NCBI GenBank assembly: GCA_045632625.1 | Contig: JAZQWZ010000032.1 | Location: forward strand, 1-59,497 | Reading direction: 5' to 3' | From: Scatosoma sp045632625 | GTDB taxonomy: Bacteria > Bacillota > Clostridia > Christensenellales > Borkfalkiaceae | Length of the DNA: 59,497 nt | In this document: in pieces, positions 8,700 to 16,869 of the stretch | Numbering within the stretch: the stretch's first letter is position 1 | Layout of the letters: the number at the start of each line of letters is the position of its first letter | Position numbers and translations under genes: made by a program | Notes under the pieces: generated by a model | What the model was told of the DNA's origin: nothing | The model's input: only the letters and a program-made list of their open reading frames with translations | Databases searched by the model: none

Positions 8700-9158
8700 G
8701 ACACCCATAAATGGGTGTCTCGTTTGTTTGGTGCGTTTCGAGTGGAATTGCGCTTTTAGCGGCGCGCCCCGCTCCGCCATTTTTAATGGCGGCCTTTGCC
8801 TTTTAGCTTTTCGTTTCTTATTCTGTTCTTGGCAAAGCGTTTTGCTCCCGCAAAACGGCTCCCACCCTCAATTCCTGTCGGGTATTCGGCTCATACCAAA
8901 CAAAAAAGCACCCACAAGGGTGCTCGTTTGTTTGGTGCGTTTCGATTGGAATTGCGCTTTTAGCAGCGCGCCCCGCTTGGCAATTATCAATTACCAACTT
9001 TGCCTTCTATCCCTTCGTAAATCATACAATAAAAGGCAAAGCGTTTTGCTCCCGCAAAACGGCTCCACCCTCAATTCCTGTCGAGTATTCGTCTCATACC
9101 AAACAAAAAAGCACCCACAAGGGTGCTCGTTTGTTTGGTGCGGTCGACAGGAATTGAA
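8700..9158. repeat. Tandem cassette of about 205 bp with three hairpin nodes
   Basis: Three hairpins (GACACCC/GGGTGTC at about 8700; GCACCC/GGGTGC at 8908 and 9111) recur at about 205-bp spacing. Each is followed by TCGTTTGTTTGGTGCG. The first two copies continue with a shared GGAATTGCGCTTTTAGC block, a divergent 50-bp middle, then a shared GCAAAGCGTTTTGC hairpin and CCTCAATTCCTGTCG. The third copy runs into the att-like block at 9136. Read on the minus strand, each node is CGCACCA followed by a terminator hairpin and T-run, as after a tRNA gene. No protein here is credible. Confidence 0.7.
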
Positions 9159-9195
9159 GACGCCGATCCACCTAAAAAGTCCTTTATTTATAAGG
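9136..9195. other. Attachment-like site 1 (left edge of element A)
   Basis: TGGTGCGGTCGACAGG begins at 9136 and CCTTTATTTATAAGG lies at 9181-9195, 45 bp further. The same two blocks at the same distance occur at 26092/26137 and 37831/37876. On the minus strand the first block reads as a tRNA 3' end (TTCAATTCC then ...CGCACCA), and the second as a 7-nt loop flanked by AAGG/CCTT arms, like an anticodon stem-loop. Crossover by the tyrosine recombinase probably occurs in that core. No complete tRNA is present. Confidence 0.7.
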
Positions 9196-9385
9196 CATTC
9201 GTCAACTGAACGCCAAAGTGGACGCCAAAAATTTCTTCCCATAGACTAGTCTCAACCCTTAATAAGCTTCTTAAAAATAAATAAAATTCTTTGATTATTA
9301 AATCTCATTAAAAACAATTAAATGAAAACAACATAGAACTATGGTTTCATTTTCAAAAGCTGTATCCGTTAAGACTTTTTCAAAT

Positions 9386-9422
9386 AAAACACAACTTTTG
9401 GGGACCCGAAAGTTGTGTTTTA
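9386..9422 (-). terminator. Terminator of the ATPase/TOPRIM pair
   Basis: AAAACACAACTTT and AAAGTTGTGTTTT pair around a GGG/CCC-containing loop. It lies immediately after the stop at 9427 and has T-rich flanks on both strands. Confidence 0.8.
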
Positions 9423-9426
9423 TTTA

Positions 9427-10098
9427 TTATTGAAAGCAAATTCTCTCTATTTCTTCTAAAGGCAATATCCCACTTTTAATTATCATTTCTTTGTTTAAAA
9501 AATCTATTAATGCTTGGGCTTTACTTCCTTCGTGATAAGTAGCACCTGCCATTCTAAAAATCTTCTTCATCTTGGTTTTTCCTTTCCCGCCTGAAGGAAT
9601 CTGGTCTACTGTTAAAGCTGGAACCTTCCCCAAAAAACCGCAAATCCCCTCAATGTCTGTCAACAAAACATCTTCAATGTCAGCTTTTGCTGCCATGTCA
9701 ACTACCGTTATAGTTTTCTTTTTAGTTAAGTTTTCCCGAAATATTTTCCAATCGTCTTGATAAAATTTACTAATATCCGCTTCATGTGAATCTGTATCGT
9801 AACATAAAAATACCGTCCACGACATCTTTTTGGGAAATTGTTTAACACAAGAATTATTAAACCAATTGGCTGAATGGGTAATTTGCGTTACAGTGCCAAC
9901 ACAATTGCTTTTCACCAAAATCCTTCTTCCATTTCCAATTAACTCATAATAAATACCTGCACCCAAGTCAGTATCTATTTTTTCCAACCGCACCCCATAT
10001 TTATCACAAAAATATTGAAGCAACGAAAAATAGAAGATTTTTTCTGTTTCACCTTCAAAAATGAAAGCTATGCCTTTATCGTATAAACACTCATCCAT
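9427..10098 (-). CDS. TOPRIM-like (RloB/OLD-type) nuclease partner
   Basis: A 223-aa protein with the acidic pattern of a TOPRIM nuclease: FEGETEK at 14-20 (E15, E19) after a hydrophobic strand, and YDTDSHEAD around D101 and D103. Such proteins pair with AAA15/ABC ATPases in anti-phage modules such as RloA/RloB, PARIS and Gabija-like sets. Here the ATPase gene ends 3 bp upstream and the SD site lies inside its end, so the two are coupled. I cannot place it in a named family with certainty. Nuclease activity is an inference from the acidic residues and context. It sits at the edge of element A, a usual place for defence cargo. Confidence 0.65.
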   Translation of the reverse strand: MDECLYDKGIAFIFEGETEKIFYFSLLQYFCDKYGVRLEKIDTDLGAGIYYELIGNGRRILVKSNCVGTVTQITHSANWFNNSCVKQFPKKMSWTVFLCYDTDSHEADISKFYQDDWKIFRENLTKKKTITVVDMAAKADIEDVLLTDIEGICGFLGKVPALTVDQIPSGGKGKTKMKKIFRMAGATYHEGSKAQALIDFLNKEMIIKSGILPLEEIERICFQ

Positions 10099-10101
10099 TT
10101 A

Positions 10102-11424
10102 TTATTCTCCTAAAAATTTCCTCAAGAAGAATAAAGAATCTTCACCACCCGATAAAAGTTCAAATATATATTCCCCGACTGACATACCCATACCACGAGC
10201 AGAGTCCAGAAGAGCTTTTTGTTTACTATTTCCTTTTACCTTTTTAAAGTTCGCCACCCCATCACAAGAAGGGTTACCAATATAAATTTGATCCATTTTT
10301 AAATATTGAATCAAATAGGGGGAATGACTAGAGATTATAAGTTTGCAATCGTCCAATGTTTCATTAAGCACTTCCAATAATTTCTTTAATAATTTTGGAT
10401 GAATGCTACTCTCCAATTCTTCAATTCCTATACAAGAAACATTAGTGCAACTTGAAACAAACACATTTGTTAAAAGCCAAAAAATTCTTTTGGTACCAGT
10501 TGACATTAAAGAAATATTCAATGGCTGGTTTAACGTCGTGCTATAGACAATCAATCTATACATTTCATCTCGAATATGAAATGGAATTTCAGCAGGGTCC
10601 GCACTCTCTTGTCCCCCATTATCAGCAACATACATACGAATCTTAGGATCTTCTTTTTTAAGTTCATACATTTGAACATCAATATCATAAAATTCAGGAA
10701 ATAAATTAAATACTGCTTCCTTAAATAATTCGTATTTTTCTTTATACTGTTCCTTCAAAAAATATAATGCACGCGGAACATCTTCGTCATCAAATTGAAT
10801 CGTGTGATCTTCATCGTGTACAAGTTCAATTGGAGACGCTTGAAAGCGGTCATGCAAATCCAATGACGTGCAAATTCTATATTCAAAATTTCTTATCTCT
10901 TCAATTACTTCAGAGTATTCCAAATCACTAACCGATGATAAAACATCTATAGCCAATTGAGAATCGTCAAACTTTAAATTTCTTAAAGCAGTTGTCGAGT
11001 TTCCACGTCTATATTTTCCTTCGTTTCTTTTTAAATAAGACGCGTAGCGGTTGTGATCAGTTGAATGCATATCTATCCATTCATCTAATATTTTTTGTCC
11101 AGCGCCATCATCCTTATACCAAGAAAAAGAGAACCCGTAACGCACATATTCGTAACCCTTAATATCGGGGGTTTCAAATTCCATTTCAAATTTAAAGTTT
11201 TTGCTTTCTAATGTCTTGGTTAAAGGAATCCCCCTAACCCAGCTCATCATCGTTTTTCTTTTCTTGATACTTGCTGTTATAAAGTCTGTAGCAAAAGATA
11301 GTGCTTCTAACAAATTGGATTTACCATAATTGTTTGGGGACACTATAGCTATCATTTTATCCAAATCTAAAGCTATATCTTCTAAGTTTTTAAAGCCACC
11401 TATTGTTAGTTTTTTTACTTTCAT
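10102..11424 (-). CDS. AAA15/ABC-type ATPase (SMC/RecF-like)
   Basis: A 440-aa ATPase. Start chosen at 11424 (MKVKKLTIGGFKN) with AAGGAG upstream. The opening is typical of RecF/OLD-like ATPases. Walker A is SPNNYGKSN (29-37), lacking the usual first Gly. Late in the protein are the SLMSTGTKR signature, a Walker B of the form CIGIEELESSIHP, and the switch LIISSHSPYL. The long insert in the middle is charged and helical. Together with the downstream TOPRIM-like protein it forms a probable two-gene abortive-infection or DNA-restricting system. The trigger is unknown. AT content is higher than in the core genes. Confidence 0.8.
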   Translation of the reverse strand: MKVKKLTIGGFKNLEDIALDLDKMIAIVSPNNYGKSNLLEALSFATDFITASIKKRKTMMSWVRGIPLTKTLESKNFKFEMEFETPDIKGYEYVRYGFSFSWYKDDGAGQKILDEWIDMHSTDHNRYASYLKRNEGKYRRGNSTTALRNLKFDDSQLAIDVLSSVSDLEYSEVIEEIRNFEYRICTSLDLHDRFQASPIELVHDEDHTIQFDDEDVPRALYFLKEQYKEKYELFKEAVFNLFPEFYDIDVQMYELKKEDPKIRMYVADNGGQESADPAEIPFHIRDEMYRLIVYSTTLNQPLNISLMSTGTKRIFWLLTNVFVSSCTNVSCIGIEELESSIHPKLLKKLLEVLNETLDDCKLIISSHSPYLIQYLKMDQIYIGNPSCDGVANFKKVKGNSKQKALLDSARGMGMSVGEYIFELLSGGEDSLFFLRKFLGE

Positions 11425-11512
11425 TTTGTTTCTCCTTAACACATATATAATAACATATATTTTTTTTAAAATCAACCAATTTTATATATTATATTTTTAA
11501 TTAAGCATATTT

Positions 11513-11540
11513 TTGACAATATTTCAATTAGAAATACACT
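11513..11540 (+). promoter_or_regulatory. Possible promoter for the 11625 gene
   Basis: TTGACA (11513-11518), a 16-bp spacer and TACACT (11535-11540). The -35 is perfect and the -10 is fair. Confidence 0.45.
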
Positions 11541-11624
11541 TTTGGGTAAATTTTAAATTTTTCTATATTTAATCCATATATTAAATATTTCCTAAAAACG
11601 TCATCAAACAATCCGCTAAATTAT

Positions 11625-12035
11625 ATGAATGACAATATTTTGTGCTCTGTTGTTATTCAAAATAAAACAGCCGGGAAAATTATTATGATGAAAACAGAAA
11701 AAACTACAAGCATATTAACCAAAGAATTAGAAACTTTAACAGACACCCAACTCCACGATTTATTTACCTTTTTCTATAAGTTAAATAATCAACACGGCAA
11801 CATTATTACAACTGAGAAGTTCGATGAATTTTTACGCTCGTTCGAACGCAATCCTTTTCGTCCAAACTTCGACCCCTCATTTAGAAAACAACTCATACAA
11901 AACTTCATCGCCTACACCGACGACCACATGAGTTTAATCACCGCCGTTATATTACTTAAACAACAGTTTTCTACCGAAGAAATTATAGATAATTACTATT
12001 CTAACGTTGACGTTTTTTGCAACGATTTATTTTAA
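11625..12035 (+). CDS. Hypothetical helical protein
   Basis: A reading frame of 136 residues, not recognised. It is rich in Thr, Phe and Asn, with no signal peptide or membrane helix. The start is unsure: ATG at 11625 or at 11685/11688 (MMKTEKTTS) are all possible, and none has a good SD site. The later start gives a compact 116-residue helical protein with the segment ETLTDTQLHDLFTFF. A promoter-like site lies 85 bp upstream and a strong terminator follows at 12085, which supports a real transcription unit. It stands alone on the plus strand between the ATPase operon and the integrase. Confidence 0.5.
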   Translation: MNDNILCSVVIQNKTAGKIIMMKTEKTTSILTKELETLTDTQLHDLFTFFYKLNNQHGNIITTEKFDEFLRSFERNPFRPNFDPSFRKQLIQNFIAYTDDHMSLITAVILLKQQFSTEEIIDNYYSNVDVFCNDLF

Positions 12036-12084
12036 CCACCCAACAACGTATTGATAGCACAAAATGTCAATACTCTGTTATTAT

Positions 12085-12128
12085 GAAAAGGACCGCCGTT
12101 TTTCATCAAACGACAGTCCTTTTATTTT
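12085..12128. terminator. Bidirectional terminator
   Basis: AAAAGGAC pairs with GTCCTTTT, with the inner arms GCCGTTT and AAACGAC. It has A/T runs on both sides and lies between the converging 11625 gene and the integrase gene. Confidence 0.75.
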
Positions 12129-12167
12129 TCTATAACCTAAAATCTCACCACCATGTATGTACTCTCC

Positions 12168-13376
12168 TTAAAACTCAAACTGCACCAAATCCATTTGGTC
12201 GCTCATGAATTTATCAGGGAAATGGGTATAAACACGACCAACCAAACGCTCAGAACTATCCCCCATCCAAGTATCCACGATATCGGGGCGAACGTACAGC
12301 GTACAAGTCGTAGCGAAAGTATGACGCAAGAAGTATTGCGTAACTTCTTTATCCTGCATTACTCTCTTAAAAACACGGTTCAAGGTATCTAACGCACAAT
12401 CACATTCAATCGGTTCATTGACGTTGATATATTTACGCGCTTGTTTAGGAATCGGGATTTTTTTATAGACCTTATTCCCTTCTGCCGTTTTATGCTTTGC
12501 GTTCAAAACGATAAGAAAATCGCTGTCGAAACGAGCTTCTGTCAGTTCAAACGGGCGCAACCCGAAATAATATTGTAACAGCAACAACTTACGATACGGA
12601 TCAAACTCTGGCAAGAAAATTCTATTATGAAAAGTTTGTTGTTCTTCAATCGTCAAAGCACGACGTGTTTCGCGTTTAATCTTCTTAAATTTAATGGCTT
12701 GCATGGGGTTATAAGTAATCTCACCGTTCGCAATCGCATAATTCATAATCCCCTTCAAAATCGTTTGTAAAGTCTCTACAACTCGACCATGGTAGGCATC
12801 AATGATTTGTTTTAAGTCATTTGTAGTAATACTCGTAATCTTTCGTTCGCCTAAAATTGGGATAATACGGCTTTCGCAATTCATAACGTAATCACGATGC
12901 GTTCTTGAATCAATCGTACCGTTTTTAGACGCAAGCCAATCTCTAGCAATCTTTTCAAAACTGTGTTTCGCGGCTCCCTTCTTATTAATACGATACTTGT
13001 CGATATTTTTAGCCGAAGTTGCCTCGATAAAGCGTTCTTTCGCTTTCTCCATCGTATTGCCCGATACAACGATATTATACTCCCCTCTACGATAACGAAT
13101 AAGAAAAATGGTACAATTTTTACTGCGTTGACGCTTAAGAACATGCGCCGCTAATCCATTGCTGATGAATTCCGTCTTAAACGTTTTAGACATTCTATTC
13201 AGCTCCTTTTTTGTAAAAGTAATCTCACACGAAACGGACTTTTCAGGCTCAAAGTCGCTACCTTTCGATTGCGCTAAAAGACCACTGATAAATAATCCGA
13301 TTCGTTCGGTAGCATCTGGCATAGATGCGAGTGCTTGGATATAATTAGATGCAATTTGCAATTCCGCTGTCGTCAT
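12168..13376 (-). CDS. Tyrosine recombinase (integrase) of element A
   Basis: A 402-aa phage-type integrase. After a distinctive N-terminal domain (MTTAELQIASNYIQALAS) comes an arm-binding region (about 60-130), a core-binding domain (140-225) and the catalytic domain. Catalytic residues seen: R274 in FGLRPFEL, R351 and the following His in FLRHTFAT, and nucleophile Y383 in GRVYTHF. The usual first His of the HxxR box is Tyr348 here. The protein is paralogous to the integrase at 36354 over its full length. It probably excises and integrates element A at the CCTTTATTTATAAGG cores at 9181 and 26137. The SD site is AAGGAGG, 5 bp before the ATG. Confidence 0.92.
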   Translation of the reverse strand: MTTAELQIASNYIQALASMPDATERIGLFISGLLAQSKGSDFEPEKSVSCEITFTKKELNRMSKTFKTEFISNGLAAHVLKRQRSKNCTIFLIRYRRGEYNIVVSGNTMEKAKERFIEATSAKNIDKYRINKKGAAKHSFEKIARDWLASKNGTIDSRTHRDYVMNCESRIIPILGERKITSITTNDLKQIIDAYHGRVVETLQTILKGIMNYAIANGEITYNPMQAIKFKKIKRETRRALTIEEQQTFHNRIFLPEFDPYRKLLLLQYYFGLRPFELTEARFDSDFLIVLNAKHKTAEGNKVYKKIPIPKQARKYINVNEPIECDCALDTLNRVFKRVMQDKEVTQYFLRHTFATTCTLYVRPDIVDTWMGDSSERLVGRVYTHFPDKFMSDQMDLVQFEF

Positions 13377-13450
13377 TGTCCTCCTTTGTGAAAATTTTGG
13401 TCAGCTTCCCCGTCGGGAAACATAAACGCGTTTACTTTTACCGAATTTTC
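13377..13450 (-). promoter_or_regulatory. Conserved integrase leader
   Basis: On the minus strand this leader contains the perfect palindrome TAAACGCGTTTA (13423-13434), then the hairpin TTCCC/GGGAA (13406-13419) and the SD site. About 80 bp are nearly identical to the leader of the second integrase (36280-36353). From 13450 to 14141 I see no gene, only AT-rich DNA and small hairpins. Confidence 0.65.
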
Positions 13451-13907
13451 TACTACCTTTCAAGCCGAAAAAGAAATTTACTTGAAAGTGCGCATTTTTT
13501 ATCCGATCAGCAAACCTACCGCTAATCCTTATTTTATCGCAAAAAACGTCTTCCGCGAACCGTTATCACAAACAAAACAAGAAAATTCGCCCAACCTTTG
13601 CAATCACGATATTTCTTACCAATATATAATAAAAAACTACGCACTATATAATACAGTACGTAGCCATAAATTTTAATAACATTTTTGAAAATAAATTAGA
13701 AAAATTTTTATTTATTTTTTACCTTATCCATTCCATCATAATGCTTTAATTAAAACCTACAACAAACTCCACACGAAACAATTTATCTCACCGCTTATAT
13801 TTTCCTTAACCCTATTATTTCGCTTCATAAAACGCAAAATAAAGCCACCATGTACGCATTCACGCTTATACCTTCTCCCGCCCCTTCCTATCCCCAATCG
13901 TTCAATT

Positions 13908-13938
13908 TTTGAACGACTTTTTTATTTTTACTTAATTT
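13908..13938 (+). terminator. Orphan terminator-like hairpin
   Basis: TCGTTCAA and TTGAACGA pair around TTT and are followed by CTTTTTTATTTTTA. No rightward gene precedes it, so its role is unclear. Confidence 0.5.
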
Positions 13939-14141
13939 ACTCAAGATTATATAATAGTTTTTACTGAAAAGTATAGTCTAAAGCTTTTAGCTTTAGATTA
14001 TATAAATATTATTAATTTATTATTATTCTTTATTATTATTTATGTCTAATATTTGAACTACATAAGCCCGAAAATTAAACGACTATCATTTGATGTTTAA
14101 ACCATATACGTCCAAAAATCAAACTATCATTTTACGCACCA

Positions 14142-14531
14142 TCAAAACGAAAATCCTTCAAATTTTCGTCCTTCAACCTCACCATTATCCGCAATAAACT
14201 CTTGATACAGCTTATGAACCACCCCCATATCAAACTTAAAGTATCGTTTCTTCGGCATTCCATGTTGCTTTACCTTAATAATACCATACGCTACAAGTTC
14301 TTTACACGCCACTAACTGTTGGTGTTTACTCAAACCTGTATTGTAATACATATTTTCCACCGTACTATAAAACCATCCACCCTGCTGCAATTCGTTTCGT
14401 TCTTTCCAATATGTATATTCAGAATAAATTTCTGATAACATAACCGCTGTATTCAGATTAAACTTTCGAATCAATGGTCTAGGCAATCTTAAAAAATCGT
14501 TTTGAAACATTTTATCCAATTTGCTTTTCAT
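14142..14531 (-). CDS. Phage replisome-organiser-like HTH protein
   Basis: A 129-aa protein that resembles the N-terminal winged helix of phage and plasmid replication initiators. The segments WFYSTVENMYYNTGLSK and LVAYGIIKVKQHGMPKKRYF follow the family pattern W-Y-T-e-m---tGLs--qq--a---L---Gii---r-G-P--RyF. It probably binds origin DNA or loads other replication proteins of element A. The final residues are EGFSF, a tail shared with the next two genes upstream. No clear SD site is seen before the ATG. It is the last gene of a leftward run from 17595. Confidence 0.65.
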   Translation of the reverse strand: MKSKLDKMFQNDFLRLPRPLIRKFNLNTAVMLSEIYSEYTYWKERNELQQGGWFYSTVENMYYNTGLSKHQQLVACKELVAYGIIKVKQHGMPKKRYFKFDMGVVHKLYQEFIADNGEVEGRKFEGFSF

Positions 14532-14700
14532 TTATATTTTCTTTAGTCTCCTATATATGCTAAATTAATTGAATGGGTTCTAAAAGCCCCACTTCTACAC
14601 ATATAATAGTTTCTTTATTAATCATTTTTTTACCTCGTATAAATTTATTTTTTCTTCGGGCTGTAACGTTTTTGGTGTTACAGCCCGTTTGTTTTGTTCA

Positions 14701-15462
14701 TCAAAAGATAAAACCTTGAAAAGTTCCCACTTTATCATCAAACGGATTCATATCAAGCTTTTCTTCGCAATAAAGCGCAAACTCTAAATAGTCGCGTGCC
14801 ATTTTATCATTATAATAGTACATCATCTTTGCCAAATGCCCCGCCATCACATTATGCCTATCAAGCTGACCTACCAATGTGTCCGCAATCGTCTTCAAAC
14901 AAAGATTTTCAATAAAGTGCGATGGGTTTTGTGACACCCGTTGAGAAGGATCCGGATTCTCATCAGCGTAACACAATTCAAGGTCTACGAATGACCTATT
15001 GTCATCACTGAAAAAGTAATACTCGCCCGTTTCTTTGTTTTTCAATGTGATAACAGCAATTAAGAAGTTCTTCATTTGTTCTTTATCAAGCTGATATACG
15101 TATTTCCGCAGAAGCTCTTTATCGTATTCTTCCTCAAAATCTAGAGTCTTCAGTTGAGCTGTATAATATTTCCAGTTAAAGCAATCCTTTACAAGATAGC
15201 TACCAAGCTTTGCGATAGCACTTCTATTACAATCCCTAAGAGCAAACATCCCATTATATTCCTTATACTCAGAAAGCCCTGATTGTTCCCCGCGCTCCAC
15301 CATATCGTTAAGCATAAACATAAACCTCTCCGTATCTTCAGGCTTTACGTAATAATAAGCATGCATCAATGCCACCAATACTTCATCCGACGAGAAATAC
15401 ATAGAGTCACTTTCTGTAGTTGCAACTTTTTCAATGATATTTAATACTTTTTCTGTCTTCAT
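14701..15462 (-). CDS. Hypothetical element protein with GF-x-F tail
   Basis: A 253-aa protein, not recognised. It is acidic and helical, without signal peptide or membrane segments, and has a good SD site (AGGAGG). A central region (YYFFSDDNRSFVDLELC) looks like a beta hairpin between helices. It ends in TFQGFIF, matching the tails of the flanking proteins (EGFSF, NGFDF). The position between a DUF669-like ssDNA-binding protein and a replication-type HTH protein suggests a role in replication or recombination of the element. That is context only. Confidence 0.7.
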   Translation of the reverse strand: MKTEKVLNIIEKVATTESDSMYFSSDEVLVALMHAYYYVKPEDTERFMFMLNDMVERGEQSGLSEYKEYNGMFALRDCNRSAIAKLGSYLVKDCFNWKYYTAQLKTLDFEEEYDKELLRKYVYQLDKEQMKNFLIAVITLKNKETGEYYFFSDDNRSFVDLELCYADENPDPSQRVSQNPSHFIENLCLKTIADTLVGQLDRHNVMAGHLAKMMYYYNDKMARDYLEFALYCEEKLDMNPFDDKVGTFQGFIF

Positions 15463-15604
15463 ATAAAAGACCTCCTTTAAAATTTATTTTTTTCGCCTTA
15501 CCCCGGCTAGGGTTGTATTAAATAAAAATGCCATTTTCTAATCAAAACCATCGGTTCGGCTTGCTTTACGAATCATTTTCATAACACTTTTCCTTGAATG
15601 CGCA

Positions 15605-16126
15605 TTAAAAATCAAAGCCGTTAAATACTCTAGCAGGATATCCCGTCGGAATTTGCGCCCCAGGATAACAAGTTCTAGAAGTATTGATACTATCGTAAAT
15701 CGCAAGTCCATTGCCCATCGCAGAAGGCTTGTCCTCCCACGCCGGTAATCGTTCTTGTTGCGCTCTGTTGAGGCAAAATACCACTCTTGCCATCATACGA
15801 CCTTCATACTCGGCGTGTTTTACTCGCACGGCCCCCGTTTTTCCAACCCATGCATCAAAGCTTTGACACTCGTTATAATTAATATTAAAGGAATGGAAGA
15901 ACTCTCCAAGTCGTTGGTTCGTTTTTCTTTCATCCATAGGGTCCAGCCAAATGTGATACCACAATTTGTTGTTGTGTCCGCTTACGTCAAGCGTAATTTC
16001 ATAACAAGCCTTACCTGACGCATACGATTTATATTCGGCATTAGCGACACGCACACGGTAATCGCCCTCATTGATGGGCTTAAAGTTCTTTTCGCTATAT
16101 TGTTCAGGGTTATATGTCCATTGCAT
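15605..16126 (-). CDS. DUF669-like phage ssDNA-binding protein
   Basis: A 173-aa protein. The pattern KPINEGDYRVRVANAEYKSYASGK followed by a beta-rich stretch, with WVGKTGAVRVKHAEYEG later, fits DUF669 family phage proteins, which are small OB-fold-like proteins found beside recombination and replication genes. (The first motif is at residues 16-39.) The C-terminal tail is short and ends in NGFDF, which resembles the way SSB ends in an acidic peptide with a terminal Phe that recruits partners. It has a strong SD site (AAGGAG). It is probably the single-strand DNA-binding protein of element A. Confidence 0.65.
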   Translation of the reverse strand: MQWTYNPEQYSEKNFKPINEGDYRVRVANAEYKSYASGKACYEITLDVSGHNNKLWYHIWLDPMDERKTNQRLGEFFHSFNINYNECQSFDAWVGKTGAVRVKHAEYEGRMMARVVFCLNRAQQERLPAWEDKPSAMGNGLAIYDSINTSRTCYPGAQIPTGYPARVFNGFDF

Positions 16127-16382
16127 ATTAAGTGAATCTCCTTTTTGTTATTTTTTTAATTGGACTTTCTCAATTTCATTTTTAATTGCCGCCTACCGCA
16201 CGGCGATTTGTTCATTGCACTTTAATTAAAGTAAATTGCAAATCACTCAACCAAACTTGTCCGCGCAAACTTTTTTATTTAATAATCGCATAATTAGACC
16301 TCCCAATTTTTATCAACACTCTATAATACGGTACTTTTTAATCGATTTTTGCATTGTCGCGCAATTTTTATAAATTTTATAT

Positions 16383-16772
16383 TCAATTCACACGAAGATT
16401 GATAACTAACGCAGGTTGAACGTAATTTTTTCCATTTGTCTCAACGTATTCCACCCCAACTGCATATTTATTAAAAACGTAATCGTTATCCGTCGTTTTG
16501 AACATTACCTTAATCATATCAATTCCTTTAGAGGTGGTCGCTTCAATTTTTTCAACCACCACCCCGATTGCGCGAGTCAATTTATGGTATTTTCCATTGT
16601 TATTAATAAGGTTACGGTTTTCTTTAATAGCCTTATCTAACGCCTTAGCGTACTTCGTATTGCCCTTAACGAATCGTGACGGACCTACATTATAAATATA
16701 AAACGCGCACGTGTCGCCAAGAGCATAGGTAGAAATAGAGTTACGAGAATCATAGTTTTTAATTTTGGTCAT
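16383..16772 (-). CDS. Hypothetical small element protein
   Basis: A 129-aa protein started at ATG 16772 because a perfect GGAGGG SD lies 8 bp upstream; the open frame runs 20 codons further without one. It has no recognised domain. Predicted beta strands alternate with a basic helix (KGNTKYAKALDKAIKENRNL). There is no signal peptide or membrane segment. It lies 97 bp downstream of the SANT-repeat gene and 256 bp upstream of the DUF669-like gene, in a collinear run of element A genes. Confidence 0.65.
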   Translation of the reverse strand: MTKIKNYDSRNSISTYALGDTCAFYIYNVGPSRFVKGNTKYAKALDKAIKENRNLINNNGKYHKLTRAIGVVVEKIEATTSKGIDMIKVMFKTTDNDYVFNKYAVGVEYVETNGKNYVQPALVINLRVN

Positions 16773-16869
16773 TTTTTGAACCCTCCGTTTAAAAATTTTT
16801 ATATCATTGATGGTGATTACCATTAATTTCAACGTTCATTTCGTTCGTGTCTTTATTATCGCATATTCA

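Noticed and set aside
8728..9249. A 173-aa frame across the repeated cassettes
   Set aside because: It is made of terminator hairpins and att-like blocks in tandem; the internal repeats follow the DNA cassette and not a protein domain.
13482..13676. A 64-aa frame in the AT-rich gap after the integrase
   Set aside because: No SD, no homology and biased composition; the gap seems to be non-coding.
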